Counted from the stretch's first letter, positions 1 to 7,877 are shown. The stretch: DNA of 38,388 nt from Actinomycetota bacterium (GCA_005885515.1 VAWK01000048.1:1-38388); one strand, 5' to 3'. Made by a program: numbers and translations. The notes: a model not told the origin generated them from the letters alone.

Positions 1-109
1 TGTAGTCGGCGTACACCGCCCGCTGCTCGTCAGCGGACAGGCGCGCCCAGGCGTTGGGGTCACGCGGCGTCGGTGCGTCCCCCTGCTGGATCAGCAGCAT
101 GAACTTCAT
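1..109 (-). CDS. YciI/DGPF-domain protein, N-terminal part (runs off the window)
   Basis: Reading down from position 109 gives MKFMLLIQQGD, then a segment with PRDPNAWARLSADEQ; this is the classic opening of the small YciI-like (YCII/DGPF) ferredoxin-fold proteins of about 110-140 residues. Only about 36 residues lie inside the window, so the His/Asp-containing core cannot be inspected. The ATG at 109-107 is preceded by a strong AGGAGGA Shine-Dalgarno site. The biochemical role of most DGPF proteins is unknown; many are encoded beside, and controlled by, ECF sigma factors of the ECF41/ECF42 type. A matching promoter lies just upstream (142-168), so a sigma-factor gene may sit beyond the left edge (inference). 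Confidence 0.85.
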   Translation of the reverse strand, partial: MKFMLLIQQGDAPTPRDPNAWARLSADEQRAVYADY

Positions 110-141
110 GGCTTCCTCCTTGTCGGACTGGTCGCGTCTAA

Positions 142-168
142 GACAAACGGCGGGCGGCGAAATCGACA
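142..168 (-). promoter_or_regulatory. ECF41/42-like promoter for the YciI/DGPF gene
   Basis: On the minus strand TGTCGA (168-163) is followed after 17 nt by TGTC (145-142). A start about 7 nt further on would leave a leader of roughly 25 nt carrying the AGGAGGA site. TGTCGA is, from memory, the -35 signature of ECF42 sigma factors, whose usual targets are DGPF genes; the -10 tetramer TGTC deviates from the CG(A/T)C I recall. Confidence 0.45.
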
Positions 169-247
169 GCCGCGCCAGGAATTCTTGCTTGACGAGAGAC
201 CCAGTCCCAGCGAGACCTGTCCGGTCACGCGTCGCGAGCGAGCTCGC

Positions 248-1825
248 TCAGCTGAGTGGCAGCACGCCCGCCGGGGCCGCTGCTGTCGTGCGCTCGGGCT
301 CGCCGGGCTCGAGCTCTGGGCTCGGGGGCTGGGCGGGGAGCAGGGCCGCGGCCATCACCGCCCCCGCCACGGCCACGCCGGCGGCGACCAGACAGCCGGC
401 GCTCAAGCCGCGGATGAACGCGTGCGAGGCGGCGGCGTGCACAGCGCCCGCCAGACCAGCGTGCCCGCCCGCGCCGAGCTGGCCGGCGACGGCGAGCGCG
501 GCGCCTGCGGACTGGTGCGCCGCGTGCACCAGCGCGCTCGGGAGGTGGGCAGGAAGCGCACTGCTCAACCGGCTTGCGTAGGTGGACGCATACACGCTGC
601 CGATCACCGCGACGCCGAGCGTTCCCCCGAGCAGGCGGGTGGTGTCGTTGACGGCCGAACCCACGCCCGCCTTGTGCACGGGCACCACGCCCATGATCGC
701 CTCGGTCGCGGGGGCGCTCGTGAGGCCCATGCCGACGCCGTAGAGGACCATCTGCGCAGCGATCGTGGCGTATGCGGTGGACACCGAGGCGGTGGACACC
801 CAGGCATAGAAGCCGGCGACCGCCAGCAGGCCCGTGACGACGACGAGCTTGGTGCCGAAGCGCACGGCGAGCCTCGTGCCCAGCACCGAGGCGACGCCAA
901 CGGCGCTAGCCACCGGCAGCAGATGCACGCCCGCCGAGAGCGGCGAGTACCCCTTGAAGAACTGGAAGTACTGCGTGATCAGGAAGATGAAGCCGAACAG
1001 CGTGAAGAACGCCACCGTCACCGCGCCGCTCGCGGCGGCGAAGCGAGGGTTGCGAAACAGAGCCACGTCGAGCATCGGCGCGCGGGCGCGACGCTCCCAG
1101 GCGACGAACACGCCGAGCAGCGCAGCGGCGGCTGCGAAGCCGGCGAGCGTGCGGGCGCCGCTCCAGCCGTGAACAGGCGCCTCGATGATCGTGTAGACCA
1201 AGAGCGCCATCGCGACGGTGGACAGCGCGAACCCCGGCCTGTCGATCCTGGGCGCGCGCGGATCGTGCGACCGTGGCACCGTGGCGGCCACGAGCGCCGC
1301 TGCCACGGCTGCGACGGGTGTCATCGCGTAGAAGATGCTGGTCCAGGAGAACCGCTCGAGCAGCCAGCCGCCGGCGATCGGTCCCAGCGCGATCGCCATG
1401 CCCGCGGTCGCCCCCCACAGACCGATCGCGCGCGCGCGCTCGATTCGCTCGGTGAACACGTTTGAGATCAGCGACAGCGTGGCGGGGAACACCATCGCCG
1501 CGCCAAGGCCCATGAAGCAGCGGGCCACGATCAGCGCGCCCGGCGTGGTGGTGAAGCCCCCGAGCGCGCTCGAGAGGCCGAACACGCCGAGGCCGCTCAG
1601 CAGCATCCCCTTGCGGCCGACGCGGTCCGAGAGGCTGCCGGAGGCGAGCAGCAGCGCGGCGAACACGAGGTTGTAAGCGTCGACGACCCACTGCAGCTGG
1701 CTGTTGGAGGCGTGCAGCTCGCGGACCAGCGTCGGCAGCGCCACGTTGACGATCGTGGTGTCGAGGTTGATCGCGAACGCGGCCAGCAGGAGCGAGAACA
1801 GGATCAGCGGCTTGCGGCTGCCCAT
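248..1825 (-). CDS. MFS drug/metabolite exporter, DHA2 (EmrB/QacA) family
   Basis: This is a 525-aa inner-membrane proton-coupled exporter. The length and the hydrophobic pattern fit the 14-helix DHA2 class. Residues 21-31 (LDTTIVNVALP) are the helix-1 motif of that class and residues 63-74 (GSLSDRVGRKGM) are MFS motif A in the loop between helices 2 and 3. The C-terminus is a short Pro/Ala-rich tail. The gene is divergent from an HxlR regulator 80 bp away, and an inverted repeat overlaps its own -35 region, so de-repression by an HxlR ligand is the likely control. Substrate cannot be told from sequence; toxic small molecules or antibiotics are typical. Confidence 0.93.
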   Translation of the reverse strand: MGSRKPLILFSLLLAAFAINLDTTIVNVALPTLVRELHASNSQLQWVVDAYNLVFAALLLASGSLSDRVGRKGMLLSGLGVFGLSSALGGFTTTPGALIVARCFMGLGAAMVFPATLSLISNVFTERIERARAIGLWGATAGMAIALGPIAGGWLLERFSWTSIFYAMTPVAAVAAALVAATVPRSHDPRAPRIDRPGFALSTVAMALLVYTIIEAPVHGWSGARTLAGFAAAAALLGVFVAWERRARAPMLDVALFRNPRFAAASGAVTVAFFTLFGFIFLITQYFQFFKGYSPLSAGVHLLPVASAVGVASVLGTRLAVRFGTKLVVVTGLLAVAGFYAWVSTASVSTAYATIAAQMVLYGVGMGLTSAPATEAIMGVVPVHKAGVGSAVNDTTRLLGGTLGVAVIGSVYASTYASRLSSALPAHLPSALVHAAHQSAGAALAVAGQLGAGGHAGLAGAVHAAASHAFIRGLSAGCLVAAGVAVAGAVMAAALLPAQPPSPELEPGEPERTTAAAPAGVLPLS

Positions 1826-1833
1826 ACGGCGTG

Positions 1834-1862
1834 CTTATATCGCAGTGACTTGATAAATTCAA
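1834..1862 (-). promoter_or_regulatory. Promoter of the MFS exporter
   Basis: On the minus strand TTGAAT (1862-1857) and TATAAG (1839-1834) are separated by exactly 17 nt, close to a sigma-70 consensus and unusually AT-rich for this window. Only 8 nt separate TATAAG from the ATG at 1825, so the transcript should be leaderless or nearly so. Confidence 0.7.
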
Positions 1863-1863
1863 G
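1849..1863. promoter_or_regulatory. Operator: CTTGA-N5-TCAAG inverted repeat, probable HxlR site
   Basis: This is a perfect 5-bp inverted repeat with a TAAAT centre, lying over the -35 box and spacer of the MFS promoter. A second, wider inverted repeat surrounds it (GTGACTT at 1845-1851, AAGTCAC at 1877-1883) and reaches the regulator's own promoter. Placement between a divergent HxlR regulator and its likely target supports repression of both genes; the assignment to HxlR is inference. Confidence 0.6.
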
Positions 1864-1870
1864 CAAAGAG

Positions 1871-1899
1871 TGGAAAAAGTCACGCGGCCCCGTTAGACT
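1871..1899 (+). promoter_or_regulatory. Promoter of the HxlR regulator gene
   Basis: TGGAAA (1871-1876), a 17-nt spacer, then TAGACT (1894-1899). The -10 ends 6 nt before the ATG at 1906 and there is no Shine-Dalgarno site, which predicts a leaderless mRNA. Confidence 0.5.
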
Positions 1900-1905
1900 C
1901 CCGTC

Positions 1906-2541
1906 ATGCGCTCCTACGGTCAGTACTGCTCCGTCGCCAGGGCGCTCGACGCGATCGGAGACCGGTGGAGCCTGCTGATCGTGCGCGAGCTGCTGCTGCG
2001 CGGGCCGTGCCGCTACACCGATCTGCTGGGCGGCCTGCCGGGGATCGCCACCAACCTGCTCGCCGACCGCCTACGCGAGCTGGAGAAGGCAGGCATCCTC
2101 GGCCGCGAACAGGCGCCGCCTCCGGTCGCCACCGCGCTCTTCGCCTTGACGCCGCGGGGCGAGCAGCTCGCGCCGGTCATGCGAGAGCTGGGGCGCTGGG
2201 GCGCGCCGCTTATGGCCGAGCCGGGCGGCGATGCCGCATTTCGCAGCCGCTGGCTGAAGCTGCCGGTGGAGCTGTTTCTGTCCGACCAGACCCCCGATCG
2301 CCCGCCCGTGCAGATCGAGCTGCGCACCGGCGATGAGCCGATGACGATCCGCACGGGTGACGGCGAGGTCCGCGCCCACCCGGGCGCGGCGGAGGATCCC
2401 GACCTGGTGTTGAGCGGCACGCCCCAGCTCGTGATTGGCGTGCTCAGCGGCAGGCTCGGGCTCGGCGATGCGAGCGCCGACGGGCTGCAGTACGACGGAG
2501 ATCCCGGCGCGCTGACGCGCGTGCGTCCGCCGGCCGCTTGA
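1906..2541 (+). CDS. HxlR-family transcriptional regulator with C-terminal SCP2-like domain
   Basis: A 211-aa protein. Residues 5-95 form an HxlR winged helix-turn-helix: a conserved Cys8 (QYCSVARALD), the signature GDRWSLLIVREL at 18-29, and the recognition-helix region followed by RLRELEKAGIL. HxlR proteins are often about 110-150 aa; the extra C-terminal half (about 115-205, with an FLSDQTP and a DLVLSGTPQ-type strand pattern) resembles the SCP2 sterol-carrier fold seen in longer actinobacterial members and may bind a hydrophobic ligand (inference). It is divergent from the DHA2 exporter and very probably its repressor. Conserved Cys8 allows redox or electrophile sensing but does not prove it. 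Confidence 0.92.
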   Translation: MRSYGQYCSVARALDAIGDRWSLLIVRELLLRGPCRYTDLLGGLPGIATNLLADRLRELEKAGILGREQAPPPVATALFALTPRGEQLAPVMRELGRWGAPLMAEPGGDAAFRSRWLKLPVELFLSDQTPDRPPVQIELRTGDEPMTIRTGDGEVRAHPGAAEDPDLVLSGTPQLVIGVLSGRLGLGDASADGLQYDGDPGALTRVRPPAA

Positions 2542-2553
2542 GCGCCTGCGCGG

Positions 2554-2577
2554 TCCGCGCTCATCGCTCAGCGCGGA
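2554..2577. terminator. Hairpin between convergent genes
   Basis: TCCGCGCT (2554-2561), 8-nt loop, AGCGCGGA (2570-2577): a perfect 8-bp stem that spans the stop codon of the minus-strand gene and follows the HxlR gene by 12 nt. It has no U-tract, so bidirectional termination is inferred from position. Confidence 0.45.
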
Positions 2578-3239
2578 GCGACCTGATCGAGGTACCAGTG
2601 CCGGCCGCTGGCGGTCAACCACGCGTCGTCGCCAACGGGGATCAGATGGAAGCGGCTGATCGTGCGTTGGCCACCGACCTGGTCGGTGTAGAGCAGCTCG
2701 ATCGAGATCGTCTGGCGTCGTTCGGCCGCGTCGACGATCGCGGGGTGGGCGTCGTCAGCTGGATCACGCAGCGCGCCCTGCCAGAGGCCGATGTCGCCTG
2801 GAGGGATGTACAGGTCGCGCGTCTGCCGGCGAAACTCCTGCTCGCTCGCGTGGTCCTCTTGCGAGGTCAGCAGGCCAGCGCGCGCGATCCATCCCTGCAG
2901 CACGCCGATCCCCGCGCCCACGTTGCGCAGGCTCATCACGAGATAGACGTTGCCGTCGATGTGCTCCGCCACGCCGCCGCTGCCCGACACGCGCACCCAG
3001 TGCCCGTCGATGAACATGATCTTCTGCACCGGGTCGTCCGGACGCGACTGGACCAGGACCGGCCGGCGCTGCTCCTGCAGGGCGAGCTCTGCGATGCGCG
3101 CGGAGCGATTGGAGGAGCGCACCGAGGCGAACGTGGCGAGCGCGAGCACGAGCGTCCCGCCGGCGGTGGCCAGCGACGCGGCGGTCGGCCAGCTGACGGT
3201 CGCGCCGACCAGTGACGAAAGCGTGCCGCACTCGATCAC
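2568..3239 (-). CDS. Hypothetical membrane-anchored protein
   Basis: A 223-aa protein with a GTG start. One hydrophobic segment at about residues 17-40 is followed by a short basic/helical stretch (SSNRSARIAELALQEQRRP) and a soluble mixed alpha/beta C-terminal region with LRNVGAGIGVLQGW, which resembles proteins annotated as hypothetical in many Actinobacteria. I recognise no catalytic motif. The topology would be one N-terminal anchor with the large domain on one side of the membrane. It is 15 bp downstream of the SDR gene on the same strand and probably co-transcribed with it and the thiolase. Function unknown. Confidence 0.8.
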   Translation of the reverse strand: MIECGTLSSLVGATVSWPTAASLATAGGTLVLALATFASVRSSNRSARIAELALQEQRRPVLVQSRPDDPVQKIMFIDGHWVRVSGSGGVAEHIDGNVYLVMSLRNVGAGIGVLQGWIARAGLLTSQEDHASEQEFRRQTRDLYIPPGDIGLWQGALRDPADDAHPAIVDAAERRQTISIELLYTDQVGGQRTISRFHLIPVGDDAWLTASGRHWYLDQVAPR

Positions 3240-3254
3240 GTCTCACATCAAAGC

Positions 3255-4022
3255 TCAAGCGGCGGAGTCGCGCTGCGGCGCGCCACGTGCCAGCAACGAG
3301 TCCGGGAGCACCCGCATCAGTGGCGCCAACACCGTCCACGGGAGGCGGGGCACCGTCGCATAGCCGACGCCGCGCTCGATCAGATCCGCCATGATCCGCG
3401 CGCCCTTCTCGGCGTCGATCAGGAACGGCCGGCTCTTGACGTCCTGGTTGATCGGGGTGTCGATGTAGCCCGGCGCGAGCGTGGTGACGGTGACCGGCTC
3501 GCCGTGGGTCTCGGCGCGCACCGACTCCAGGTACGTCGTCAGCCCGGCCTTGGAGGCGCTGTAGGAGCCCGAGCCGGGCAGCCCGCGCACACCCGCCACC
3601 GACGACACGCCGACGACCTGACCGGGTCCGCCCTGGCGCCGGAACAGCGCGACGGCCGCGTCGATCGTCGCGATCGCTCCGATGAGGTCGGTTTCGACGA
3701 TCAGGCGAGCCCGCTCCAGGTTGCCCTCGCCCACGCGCCCGGAGTTGCCGATGCCGGCGTTTGCCACCACGATGTCCAAGCGCCCCAGCTTCTGTGCCGC
3801 CTCCGCGACCGCGTTCGCGACGTCGCCATCGTCGGTGACGTCGAGGCGGCGAACTTCCACCCTGCGGGCCGGGTCGGCCGCCGCGACGTCGGCGCGGATC
3901 CGCTCCAGCGCGTCGAGCCTGCGCGCGGTGAGAAACAGGTCATGGCCGCGTCGCGCGAGCTCCATCGCCAGCGCTCTGCCGATGCCCGAGCTGGCGCCGG
4001 TGATGAACACGGTCTTGGCCAC
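3255..4022 (-). CDS. Short-chain dehydrogenase/reductase (SDR)
   Basis: A 255-aa classical SDR, the usual length. The nucleotide-binding motif TGASSGIG is at 8-15, NAG at 88-90, catalytic Ser about 140, and YSASK with Tyr154/Lys158. TARR after the second strand suggests an NADP(H) preference. The C-terminal 50 residues are longer and amphipathic (PWTVLAPLMRVLP), as in membrane-associated lipid-modifying SDRs. The start is GTG; TAGTGT lies 9 nt upstream and no good Shine-Dalgarno is seen. It is 58 bp behind the thiolase gene, which suggests an acyl or hydroxyacyl substrate (inference). Confidence 0.92.
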   Translation of the reverse strand: MAKTVFITGASSGIGRALAMELARRGHDLFLTARRLDALERIRADVAAADPARRVEVRRLDVTDDGDVANAVAEAAQKLGRLDIVVANAGIGNSGRVGEGNLERARLIVETDLIGAIATIDAAVALFRRQGGPGQVVGVSSVAGVRGLPGSGSYSASKAGLTTYLESVRAETHGEPVTVTTLAPGYIDTPINQDVKSRPFLIDAEKGARIMADLIERGVGYATVPRLPWTVLAPLMRVLPDSLLARGAPQRDSAA

Positions 4023-4031
4023 GGGCGCGCG

Positions 4032-4037
4032 ACACTA
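4032..4037 (-). promoter_or_regulatory. -10-like hexamer TAGTGT before the SDR gene
   Basis: Minus-strand TAGTGT ends 9 nt before the GTG start at 4022. It may give the SDR and its downstream partner an extra promoter inside the thiolase-SDR gap. Listed mainly because the same geometry recurs in the window; no -35 is evident. Confidence 0.3.
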
Positions 4038-4080
4038 CCAGTCGTTCCAGCCGCGGCGCCGGAGACGGGTCCGCCGTGAG

Positions 4081-5319
4081 CTACGCGACGCGCGGGTTCT
4101 CCAGCACGAGCGCAACCCCCTGGCCGGACCCGACGCACACGCCGAGCACGCCGTAGCGGGCTTCGCGCTCGCGCAGCTCGGTGGCGAGCGTGAGCACGTA
4201 GCGGGTGCCGGAGGATCCGAACGGGTGGCCGATCGCAACCGCACCGCCGTTCGGGTTCAGGCGCTCGTCGGGGATCTCAAAGCCATCGAGCTGGCGCGGC
4301 AGCTCGCGCAGGATCGCGACGGCGACCGACGCATAGGCCTCATGGACCTCCCATACGTCCACAACCGCGGGCGCCAGGCCGGCCCGGGCAAGCGCCTTGG
4401 GGATCGCGAACGCGGGCGCGATCCCCATGACCTGCGGGTCGAGCGCGTGCGTGGCCGAGGACACCACCCGAGCGAGCGGCTCTGCGCCGAGCTCCTGCGC
4501 GGCCGCGGCGCTGGCCAGGACGACGGCGCTCGCGCCGTCGTTGAGCGGCGATGAGTTGCCTGCCGTCATCTGGGTCGTGTTTGGCTGCGCCGGAAGCGCC
4601 GCGAGCTTCTCCGCGCTGGTGTCTGCGCGGATGCTCTCGTCGTGCTCGAAGGTGCGCGCCGGCTGCGTCCGCGTGGCGGGGATCTCGACGGGGTGGATCT
4701 CCTTCGCCAGGCGGCCTGAGTCGCGCGCGGCGGCGGCGTGGTGGTGGGAACGCAGCGCGAAGGCGTCGATCTCCTCGCGCGTCAACTCGTAGCGGTCGGC
4801 CACGTTCTGCGCGGTCTGCATCATCTCGATGTACGCGTTGCGGGCCAGCAGGGCTGGGTTGGGCGGGCCGCCGGCGCCGGCCCACATCGTGTCGAGCATG
4901 AACACGGGACCGCGCGGGGAGAACGGCGCCTCGCCCTTCATCAGCGCCCATCCCGAGCGGGACATCGACTCGACGCCGGCGGCGAGCCCGACGGTCAGCT
5001 CGTCCGAGCGGATCGCGTGAGCGATCGAAATCGCACCGGACAGCGAGGAGGCGCAGAAGCGGTTGACGGTGATCGCGGGAACCGAGTCCGGGAAGCCGGC
5101 GGCCAGCGCGGCCCACCGCGCGATGTCGCCCATCCCCTCGTGCGCCGGGTTCACGCACCCTGCGACGATGTCTTCGATTCGCTCGAGCGGGACGTGCACC
5201 CGCTCGCATGCCCACACCATCGCCTGGCCCAGCAGATCATCGACCCGGATGTGTGACAGCGAGCCGCCGTAGCGGCCGACGGGCGTACGGACGCCGCCGA
5301 GAACGAACGCATCGGTCAT
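4081..5319 (-). CDS. Thiolase-family acetyl-CoA acyltransferase
   Basis: A 412-aa thiolase, about the normal length. The nucleophile Cys89 lies in NRFCASSLSG, the catalytic His365 in GHPFGSSG and the acid/base Cys395 in CVGSGQG. The usual NEAF motif reads HEAY (His326), a His form also found in trifunctional-enzyme beta subunits (FadI/HADHB) and SCP2-type thiolases; this favours degradative beta-oxidation of longer acyl chains over acetoacetyl-CoA synthesis (inference). An ATG at 5334 would add five residues; the ATG at 5319 (MTDAFVLGG) matches the family start. Neither has a clear Shine-Dalgarno. It leads a minus-strand run with the SDR and a membrane protein. Confidence 0.92.
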   Translation of the reverse strand: MTDAFVLGGVRTPVGRYGGSLSHIRVDDLLGQAMVWACERVHVPLERIEDIVAGCVNPAHEGMGDIARWAALAAGFPDSVPAITVNRFCASSLSGAISIAHAIRSDELTVGLAAGVESMSRSGWALMKGEAPFSPRGPVFMLDTMWAGAGGPPNPALLARNAYIEMMQTAQNVADRYELTREEIDAFALRSHHHAAAARDSGRLAKEIHPVEIPATRTQPARTFEHDESIRADTSAEKLAALPAQPNTTQMTAGNSSPLNDGASAVVLASAAAAQELGAEPLARVVSSATHALDPQVMGIAPAFAIPKALARAGLAPAVVDVWEVHEAYASVAVAILRELPRQLDGFEIPDERLNPNGGAVAIGHPFGSSGTRYVLTLATELREREARYGVLGVCVGSGQGVALVLENPRVA

Positions 5320-5412
5320 TCGCTCGAGGACCATATCGCTGCGCTCAACGCCCGGGCTGGCCGCCGACGGCGCGTGCGCCGAGCGCGTCGGCGGCCGCTC
5401 GACGTAAAGCGG

Positions 5413-5428
5413 TCCGGCGCGCGCCGGA
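5413..5428. repeat. Perfect 16-bp palindrome (TCCGGCGC/GCGCCGGA)
   Basis: The sequence is self-complementary over all 16 bases. With the 14-bp palindrome at 5459-5472 it forms a pair of symmetric sites 46 bp apart in the divergent thiolase/MMPL promoter region, a layout expected for dimeric regulator sites, though GC-rich DNA produces such palindromes more easily. Confidence 0.5.
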
Positions 5429-5458
5429 GGGTCGCTCAGCGCGGGCTGGGAGCGGTCG

Positions 5459-5472
5459 AGCCGGCGCCGGCT
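5459..5472. repeat. Perfect 14-bp palindrome (AGCCGGC/GCCGGCT)
   Basis: Self-complementary over 14 bases and shares the CCGGCGC core with the palindrome at 5413-5428. Could be a second operator half-site or a transcript hairpin. Confidence 0.45.
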
Positions 5473-5682
5473 GGTTCTGGCAGGGTCGAGCCCGGGCGCG
5501 GCCGGTTGCTACCCTCGGGCGAGGCTCATCCCAACCGCACCGCGCCGACATGGCGCTTGCTGATGGGCAGTGCGACCGGGAGGGCCGCTGGCAACACGCA
5601 GGCTCTTGGCCGCGGCCGTGCGGGGCTCAGCGATGAGTTTCAACCCGGCACCCGGTCTCAGGCGTAGTTCGTTCGGGGTGCG

Positions 5683-5699
5683 CCGGCCCGCTGGGCCGG
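5683..5699 (+). other. Hairpin immediately upstream of the MMPL ribosome-binding site
   Basis: CCGGCCC-GCT-GGGCCGG forms a 7-bp all-GC stem ending 8 nt before AAGGAG (5708-5713), which itself sits 7 nt before the ATG at 5721. A stem this stable next to the ribosome-binding site could influence translation or mRNA stability. Confidence 0.4.
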
Positions 5700-5720
5700 G
5701 GCGCGGAAAGGAGAATCGGA

Positions 5721-7877
5721 ATGGCACCGCTAACCCGCTGGGTCCTGGCGCACAAGCGCATCGTCGTCGTCTTCTGGGTCCTGCTGACGCTGATCGGCAT
5801 CGCCTCCGCGGGCTCCGCCACCAAAGCGCTCAAACAGAAGTTCTCGGTACCGGGGAAGGAGGGCTGGGTCACAAACCGGCAGATCGTGCGCGACTTCCAC
5901 AGCACGGGCGGCAACAACGCACCGCTTCTGCCGGTCGTGACGCTGCCGAGCGGAACCTCCACGAGCTCGCCAGGCGTGCGGGCGGAATTGCGGGCGCTGG
6001 AAGCACGCATTCAGCGGGCCTTGCCGGGCAGCCGCATCGCCGGATATGCGAGCACGCACAACCCCGCGTTCGTCTCCAAGGACGGGCGCACGAGCTTCAT
6101 CGTCGCCTATCCCCCGCGCGACCCCAAGCAGGCTTTCGAAGACAACCCCGAAGCCGCCAAGAGGACGACCAAGGCCCTTGCCGGAACGACCGTGGCAGGT
6201 GCGCCCGTGCACGTGACCGGATTCGACGCGCTGTCGGTACAAAGCGGCGGCGGCAATGGTCCTGGCGTGCTCGTCGAGGCGCTGTTGGGTGGGTTCGGTG
6301 CCCTGCTGGTGCTCGCGTTCGTGTTCGCCTCGTTCCTCGCGATCGTCCCGATCATGATGGCGGTCGTCTCGATCCTGACCACATTCCTGGTGGTCTGGGG
6401 TCTCACCACGATCACCGAAGTCTCGCCGATCGTGCAGTTCCTGATCGCCCTGATCGGCCTGGGAGTGTCGATCGACTACTCGCTGCTCGTCGTCGTGCGC
6501 TGGCGCGAGGAGCGCGCGCACGGTCGGCAGGGCGATGAGGCGATCCAGCGCGCGATGCAAACAGCCGGGCGCGCGGTGCTGTTCAGCGGCACGACCGTCG
6601 CGATCGGGCTGCTGGCGCTCGTCGCGCTGCCGCTTCCGTTCCTGCGCTCGGTCGGCTATGGCGGCATGCTGATCCCGCTGATCAGCGTGATCGTCGCGGC
6701 GACGCTCCTGCCGGTGGTGCTCGCAAAGCTCGGTCCGCGACTGGATTGGCCGCACGTGCGCAGCGACGACAACGCCTCCCGCTCGTGGACGAGGTGGGCA
6801 CGGCTGGTCGTGCGCGGCCGTTGGCTTGCTGCGCTCGGCGCCGCCGCGGTGCTGGCGGCGCTCGTGCTCGCAGCCACGAGCCTGCAGCCCGGCCTGCCGA
6901 ACGTCAACACGATCGCCAAGCAGGGCGACGCCAAGCAGGGCCTGCTCGCGCTCGAGCGTTCGGGTATCGGCTCGGGAGCCCTGCTGCCAAACGAGGCCCT
7001 GGTGGAAGGGTCGACCTCGCCGCAGGGCGTGGCCCGAGCACTGGCCGCCGTGCCGGGCGTGCAGGGCGCGGTAGCCCCCAGCGGCGCGCAATGGCGTAGC
7101 GGCGGGGCGGCGGTCGTCGACGCGTTCACGATCCCTGACGGCTCGTCCTCGAGCGGACGCGCGGCGCTCGATCGCGTGCGCTCAGCCGCACACGCCGTAG
7201 CGGGAGACGTGCGGCTGGGCGGCCTGGGAGCGCAGAACCAGGACTTCATCAATGCCGTCTACGGAAACTTCCCGCTCATGATCGCCCTCATCGCGATCAT
7301 CACGTTCATCCTGCTGGCACGGGCATTCCGCTCGCTGTTGCTGCCGCTGAAGGCGGTCGTGCTCAACGTGATCAGCGTTGGCGCTGCCTGGGGCGTGCTC
7401 GACCTCGTGTGGCAACGGGGACATGGCTCGAATCTGATCTGGGGCATTCCCGCCACCGGCTCGGTGACGGCGTGGATCCCCCTGATGGTGTTCGCCTTCC
7501 TGTTCGGGCTGTCGATGGACTACGAGGTCTTCATCCTCGCCCGCATGCGCGAAGAGTACGACGCGACCGGTTCGACCAGCACCGCGGTGGTGCGCGGCAT
7601 CGGGCGGACGGGGCGACTGGTGACAAGCGCCGCGCTGATCCTCTTCCTGGCCTTCGTGTCCCTCGCCTCGGGGCCCGAGACGGAAGTCAAAGTGCTAGCG
7701 ACCGGACTCGCCGCTGGCATCCTGTTGGACGCGACGGTGATCCGGGCGTTGCTGGTTCCTGCCGTGATCTCTCTGTTCGGTCGCTGGAACTGGTGGCTGC
7801 CGCACCTGCCTGCTCGCGTATTGCGCGTCGAGCCCTCGCTGCCGCCGCGGAGCTTGCCGAGCGAGGGCGCGGGTTAG
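5721..7877 (+). CDS. MMPL-family (RND superfamily) membrane transporter
   Basis: A 718-aa protein with the duplicated MMPL architecture: helix 1 (12-33), an extracytoplasmic domain, five helices ending in VSIDYSLLVVVRWREE near residue 250, a second helix 7/periplasmic domain, and five more helices with GLSMDYEVFILARMREEY near residue 598. The paired DY residues in the two membrane repeats are the expected proton-relay positions. MMPL proteins export lipids, siderophores or drugs across the cytoplasmic membrane. The start is set by AAAGGAG at 5707-5713. The gene stands alone with a hairpin terminator behind it, so the cargo cannot be inferred from neighbours. Confidence 0.95.
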   Translation: MAPLTRWVLAHKRIVVVFWVLLTLIGIASAGSATKALKQKFSVPGKEGWVTNRQIVRDFHSTGGNNAPLLPVVTLPSGTSTSSPGVRAELRALEARIQRALPGSRIAGYASTHNPAFVSKDGRTSFIVAYPPRDPKQAFEDNPEAAKRTTKALAGTTVAGAPVHVTGFDALSVQSGGGNGPGVLVEALLGGFGALLVLAFVFASFLAIVPIMMAVVSILTTFLVVWGLTTITEVSPIVQFLIALIGLGVSIDYSLLVVVRWREERAHGRQGDEAIQRAMQTAGRAVLFSGTTVAIGLLALVALPLPFLRSVGYGGMLIPLISVIVAATLLPVVLAKLGPRLDWPHVRSDDNASRSWTRWARLVVRGRWLAALGAAAVLAALVLAATSLQPGLPNVNTIAKQGDAKQGLLALERSGIGSGALLPNEALVEGSTSPQGVARALAAVPGVQGAVAPSGAQWRSGGAAVVDAFTIPDGSSSSGRAALDRVRSAAHAVAGDVRLGGLGAQNQDFINAVYGNFPLMIALIAIITFILLARAFRSLLLPLKAVVLNVISVGAAWGVLDLVWQRGHGSNLIWGIPATGSVTAWIPLMVFAFLFGLSMDYEVFILARMREEYDATGSTSTAVVRGIGRTGRLVTSAALILFLAFVSLASGPETEVKVLATGLAAGILLDATVIRALLVPAVISLFGRWNWWLPHLPARVLRVEPSLPPRSLPSEGAG

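Larger units (their letters stand above)
5335..5720. other. Long intergenic leader between thiolase and MMPL genes
   Basis: This stretch of 386 bp lies between divergent genes and contains no convincing gene. It holds two perfect GC-rich palindromes (5413-5428 and 5459-5472), a small hairpin CCTCG-GG-CGAGG (5513-5524) and a 7-bp hairpin just before the MMPL ribosome-binding site. If transcription of the MMPL gene starts near the palindromes, its leader would be about 200 nt and strongly structured. I compared it by eye with cobalamin, SAM, TPP, c-di-AMP, guanidine and Mn riboswitch cores and saw no match. Confidence 0.5.

Noticed and set aside
185-1465. A 426-codon plus-strand frame opposite the MFS gene
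   Set aside because: His/Arg/Gly-rich low-complexity translation; the minus strand has intact MFS motifs and a good promoter.
5500-5720. Possible riboswitch in the MMPL leader
   Set aside because: By-eye comparison with cobalamin, SAM, TPP, c-di-AMP, guanidine and Mn cores found no conserved core; kept only as an unexplained structured leader.
5730-7091. A 453-codon minus-strand frame opposite the MMPL gene
   Set aside because: The translation is Asp/Arg/His/Gln-rich and domain-free, the usual antisense image of a hydrophobic membrane protein.
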